A DNA stretch of 51,382 nucleotides, from assembly GCA_023150345.1 (NCBI GenBank), contig JAKLLB010000020.1:1-51382 (forward strand), in the 5' to 3' direction. Below the pieces are notes generated by a model. That model saw only the letters and a list, made by a program, of their open reading frames with translations. It ran no database searches and had not been told where the DNA came from. The DNA comes from Aquabacterium sp. GTDB lineage: Bacteria; Pseudomonadota; Gammaproteobacteria; Burkholderiales; Burkholderiaceae_C. The position numbers were made by a program, and so were the translations under genes. Shown one piece after another: positions 49,843 through 51,382 of the stretch; the stretch's first letter is position 1, and each line of letters begins with the position of its first letter.

Positions 49843-50769
49843 ATGGACCTCACCGGCCGGCTCGACGACCTGGCGCTGCGCATGCAGCCCAAGGTGAAGT
49901 CGTTGATCGTCACGATCTACGGCGATGCCATCGCTCACCGTGGCGGCAACGCCTGGCTGGGCAGTGTGATCGCGCTGGCGGGCCGGGCCGGGGTACAGGA
50001 GCGCGCCGTGCGCACGGCGGTGTTCCGGCTGGCGCAGGAAGGCTGGCTGGCCTCGCAGCAGATCGGCCGGCGCAGCTACTACCGCCTGACCGACGACGGC
50101 CGCCGCCGCTTCGATGCGGTGCACCAGCGCTTGTACAACCCCCCGGCGCGCACCTGGGACCATGCCTGGACGGTGCTGGCGCTTCAGCCCGCAGGGCTGG
50201 ATGTGGCCGCGCGCACGCAGCTCGAGCGCGACCTGTCGTGGCAGGGTTTCGCGCAGCATGCCAGCGGCGTGTGGCTGCACCCTGGACCGGACGACTACCT
50301 GCTGGAGCAGATGCTCGCCCCGGCGCTGCGGGCAACGGCCGTGCTCGTGATCCGGGGCCCAGCGCTGCCGATGGTCGGCGCGCAGGCCTTGCGCGAGGCT
50401 GCGCAGGACTGCTGGCAGCTCGAGCAACTGGCCAGCGACTACCATGCCTTCCTGGACCTGTTCAGGCCGGTTTGGCAGGCACTGCGTGGCGCAGACCCGG
50501 TGGATCCACCGCTGGCGTTCGGGTTGCGGACCCTGCTGATGCACGGGTATCGCCGGGCCTGCTTGCGCGACCCCTTCCTGCCCGCTGAGCTGCTGCCGGC
50601 CGACTGGCCAGGTACGGCGGCGCGGGTGCTGTGCCGCAATCTCTACCTGAGGCTGCAAGCACAGGCCGAGGCGCATGTGTCGGCGGTGCTCGAGACGCCC
50701 GAAGGCCCCGCGATGCCGCCTCAGGCAGGATACTGGGCGCGTTTCGGGGGTCTGGAGGCATCGGCATAG
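49843..50769 (+). CDS. paaX: PaaX-family transcriptional repressor
   Basis: A 308-residue regulator similar in length to Escherichia coli PaaX (316). The N-terminal winged helix is recognisable in KSLIVTIYGDAIAHRGGNAWLGSVIALAG, VQERAVRTAVFRLAQEGWLASQQIGRRSYYRLTDDG. The central PaaX domain (RTWDHAWTVLAL) and C-terminal helical domain (LMHGYRRACLRDPFLPAELLPADWPG) follow. Known PaaX proteins repress phenylacetate genes and are released by phenylacetyl-CoA. The ATG at 49843 has GGAGA 8 nt upstream; a TTG at 49825 is rejected. Divergent from the Pad-like operon. Confidence 0.93.
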   Translation: MDLTGRLDDLALRMQPKVKSLIVTIYGDAIAHRGGNAWLGSVIALAGRAGVQERAVRTAVFRLAQEGWLASQQIGRRSYYRLTDDGRRRFDAVHQRLYNPPARTWDHAWTVLALQPAGLDVAARTQLERDLSWQGFAQHASGVWLHPGPDDYLLEQMLAPALRATAVLVIRGPALPMVGAQALREAAQDCWQLEQLASDYHAFLDLFRPVWQALRGADPVDPPLAFGLRTLLMHGYRRACLRDPFLPAELLPADWPGTAARVLCRNLYLRLQAQAEAHVSAVLETPEGPAMPPQAGYWARFGGLEASA

Positions 50770-50799
50770 GCCACGCCCCACCCCCGTGGGGGAAGCCGG

Positions 50800-51382
50800 A
50801 TGAGACACGCTCGGTTGAACCGGCCGCTTGGCCGGCGCGTCGTGATGGCGGTGGCGCTCGCTGGGCCGGCGGCTGTTGCGGCGGCCTCGTGGAACCCGTT
50901 CATGATCAGCTCGCCCACCGGCTTTCCCCTGGGCCCCGCAGTGCGCACGCCGCAGCACATCGCCACATTGATCCAGGCGCTCGAACCCTACGTTCCCAGC
51001 CTGCACCGCAATCCGGCCAACGACCGCTATCGGCTGGCGCTGTGGCTGCTGCCGGTGGATGGGCGCGGCTCGGCGCACCGAATCCCCATCGCCGAGCAGC
51101 GGCCGGCGGGGGAGTTCCGCCTGGCGGGCCTGCTGGGTTGCGACGGGCGCACGGTGTGGTTCGGCTTCAACGGGATCGCAGGCGTCGATCTCGATACCGG
51201 CAAGCTCGTCGGGCCGGCCCAGTTGCGCGCGGCCAATCGCGGGTTGGACGAGTCGTGGAGCGATCCACGGCGCATCACGTTCGACGGCAGGCTGCGCGTG
51301 ACCTCGCCCGATCGCAAGACCGTGCTCGAGGTCGATCCGTCCACGCTCGTCGTGCGACCGGTCGTGGCGGTGCCGCGTGTGT
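50800..51382 (+). CDS. Unknown exported or anchored protein, 5' part
   Basis: An ATG at 50800 opens a frame with no stop up to the window edge, 194 codons. It starts MRHARLNRPLGRRVVMAVALAGPAAVAAAS, a likely signal peptide or membrane anchor. Later text includes YRLALWLLPVDGRG, LAGLLGCDGRTVWFGFNGIAGVDLDTGKLVG and SPDRKTVLEVDPSTL, which read like beta-propeller-style blades (value, then DLDTG), but no family is recognised with confidence. It follows paaX by 30 bp on the same strand and may be cotranscribed. GGAAG lies upstream of the start. Confidence 0.6.
   Translation, partial: MRHARLNRPLGRRVVMAVALAGPAAVAAASWNPFMISSPTGFPLGPAVRTPQHIATLIQALEPYVPSLHRNPANDRYRLALWLLPVDGRGSAHRIPIAEQRPAGEFRLAGLLGCDGRTVWFGFNGIAGVDLDTGKLVGPAQLRAANRGLDESWSDPRRITFDGRLRVTSPDRKTVLEVDPSTLVVRPVVAVPRV

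Overview
This 51.4-kb, high-GC, gene-dense window looks like the chromosome of a Burkholderiales betaproteobacterium, probably of the Leptothrix/Rubrivivax/Sphaerotilus type. The reasons are the ntrC-xth neighbourhood, a glucokinase fused to an RpiR regulator (known from Burkholderia-type genomes), a PEP-CTERM protein, and a Pad-type molybdoenzyme paired with PaaX. The organism is inferred; no rRNA, tRNA, insertion sequence or CRISPR array was seen.

Layout. 1-3.6 kb: the 3' end of ntrC, a hypothetical gene, exonuclease III (xth) and a membrane DUF457-type hydrolase. 3.6-35.3 kb: a large starch/maltodextrin locus. It holds the Glk-RpiR fusion, a second glucokinase, a MalA-like TonB-dependent receptor, a tryptophan-halogenase homologue, and the operon malK-malE-malF-malG-amylase (minus strand). 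Divergent from that operon is glgP-glgB-glgX-malQ-cyclomaltodextrinase (plus strand). A lipoprotein gene and an orphan branched-chain-type binding protein interrupt the locus. It then continues with a divergent pair, a lipoprotein alpha-amylase and a secreted pullulanase. 35.3-39.7 kb: an MBL-fold hydrolase, a TonB/TolA-like protein with a long helical stalk, an SRPBCC protein and an alpha/beta hydrolase. 39.8-45.2 kb: a secreted Asp-box (BNR) protein, a divergent AfsR-like NB-ARC/TPR regulator and a PEP-CTERM protein. 45.3-50.8 kb: a three-subunit molybdopterin oxidoreductase (Pad-like) divergent from paaX. A partial unknown ORF runs off the right edge.

How it works together (inference from family knowledge). 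Surface or periplasmic GH13 enzymes and pullulanase trim starch. The TonB-dependent receptor, powered by a TonB protein, brings dextrins across the outer membrane and MalEFGK across the inner membrane. MalQ, GlgP, GlgX and GlgB process them in the cytoplasm, and glucokinases phosphorylate the glucose.

The most interesting signals are regulatory. A TGTAG-N5-CTACA palindrome, or a close match, recurs in the glk/glk, malK/glgP and amylase/pullulanase control regions, with weaker copies before the receptor. This fits a regulon run by the RpiR half of the Glk-RpiR fusion; no MalT or LacI-type regulator gene is in the window. A perfect 10-bp hairpin covers the Shine-Dalgarno sequence of malK. A perfect 10-bp inverted pair carrying TGATTC/GAATCA brackets the paaX/padB control region.
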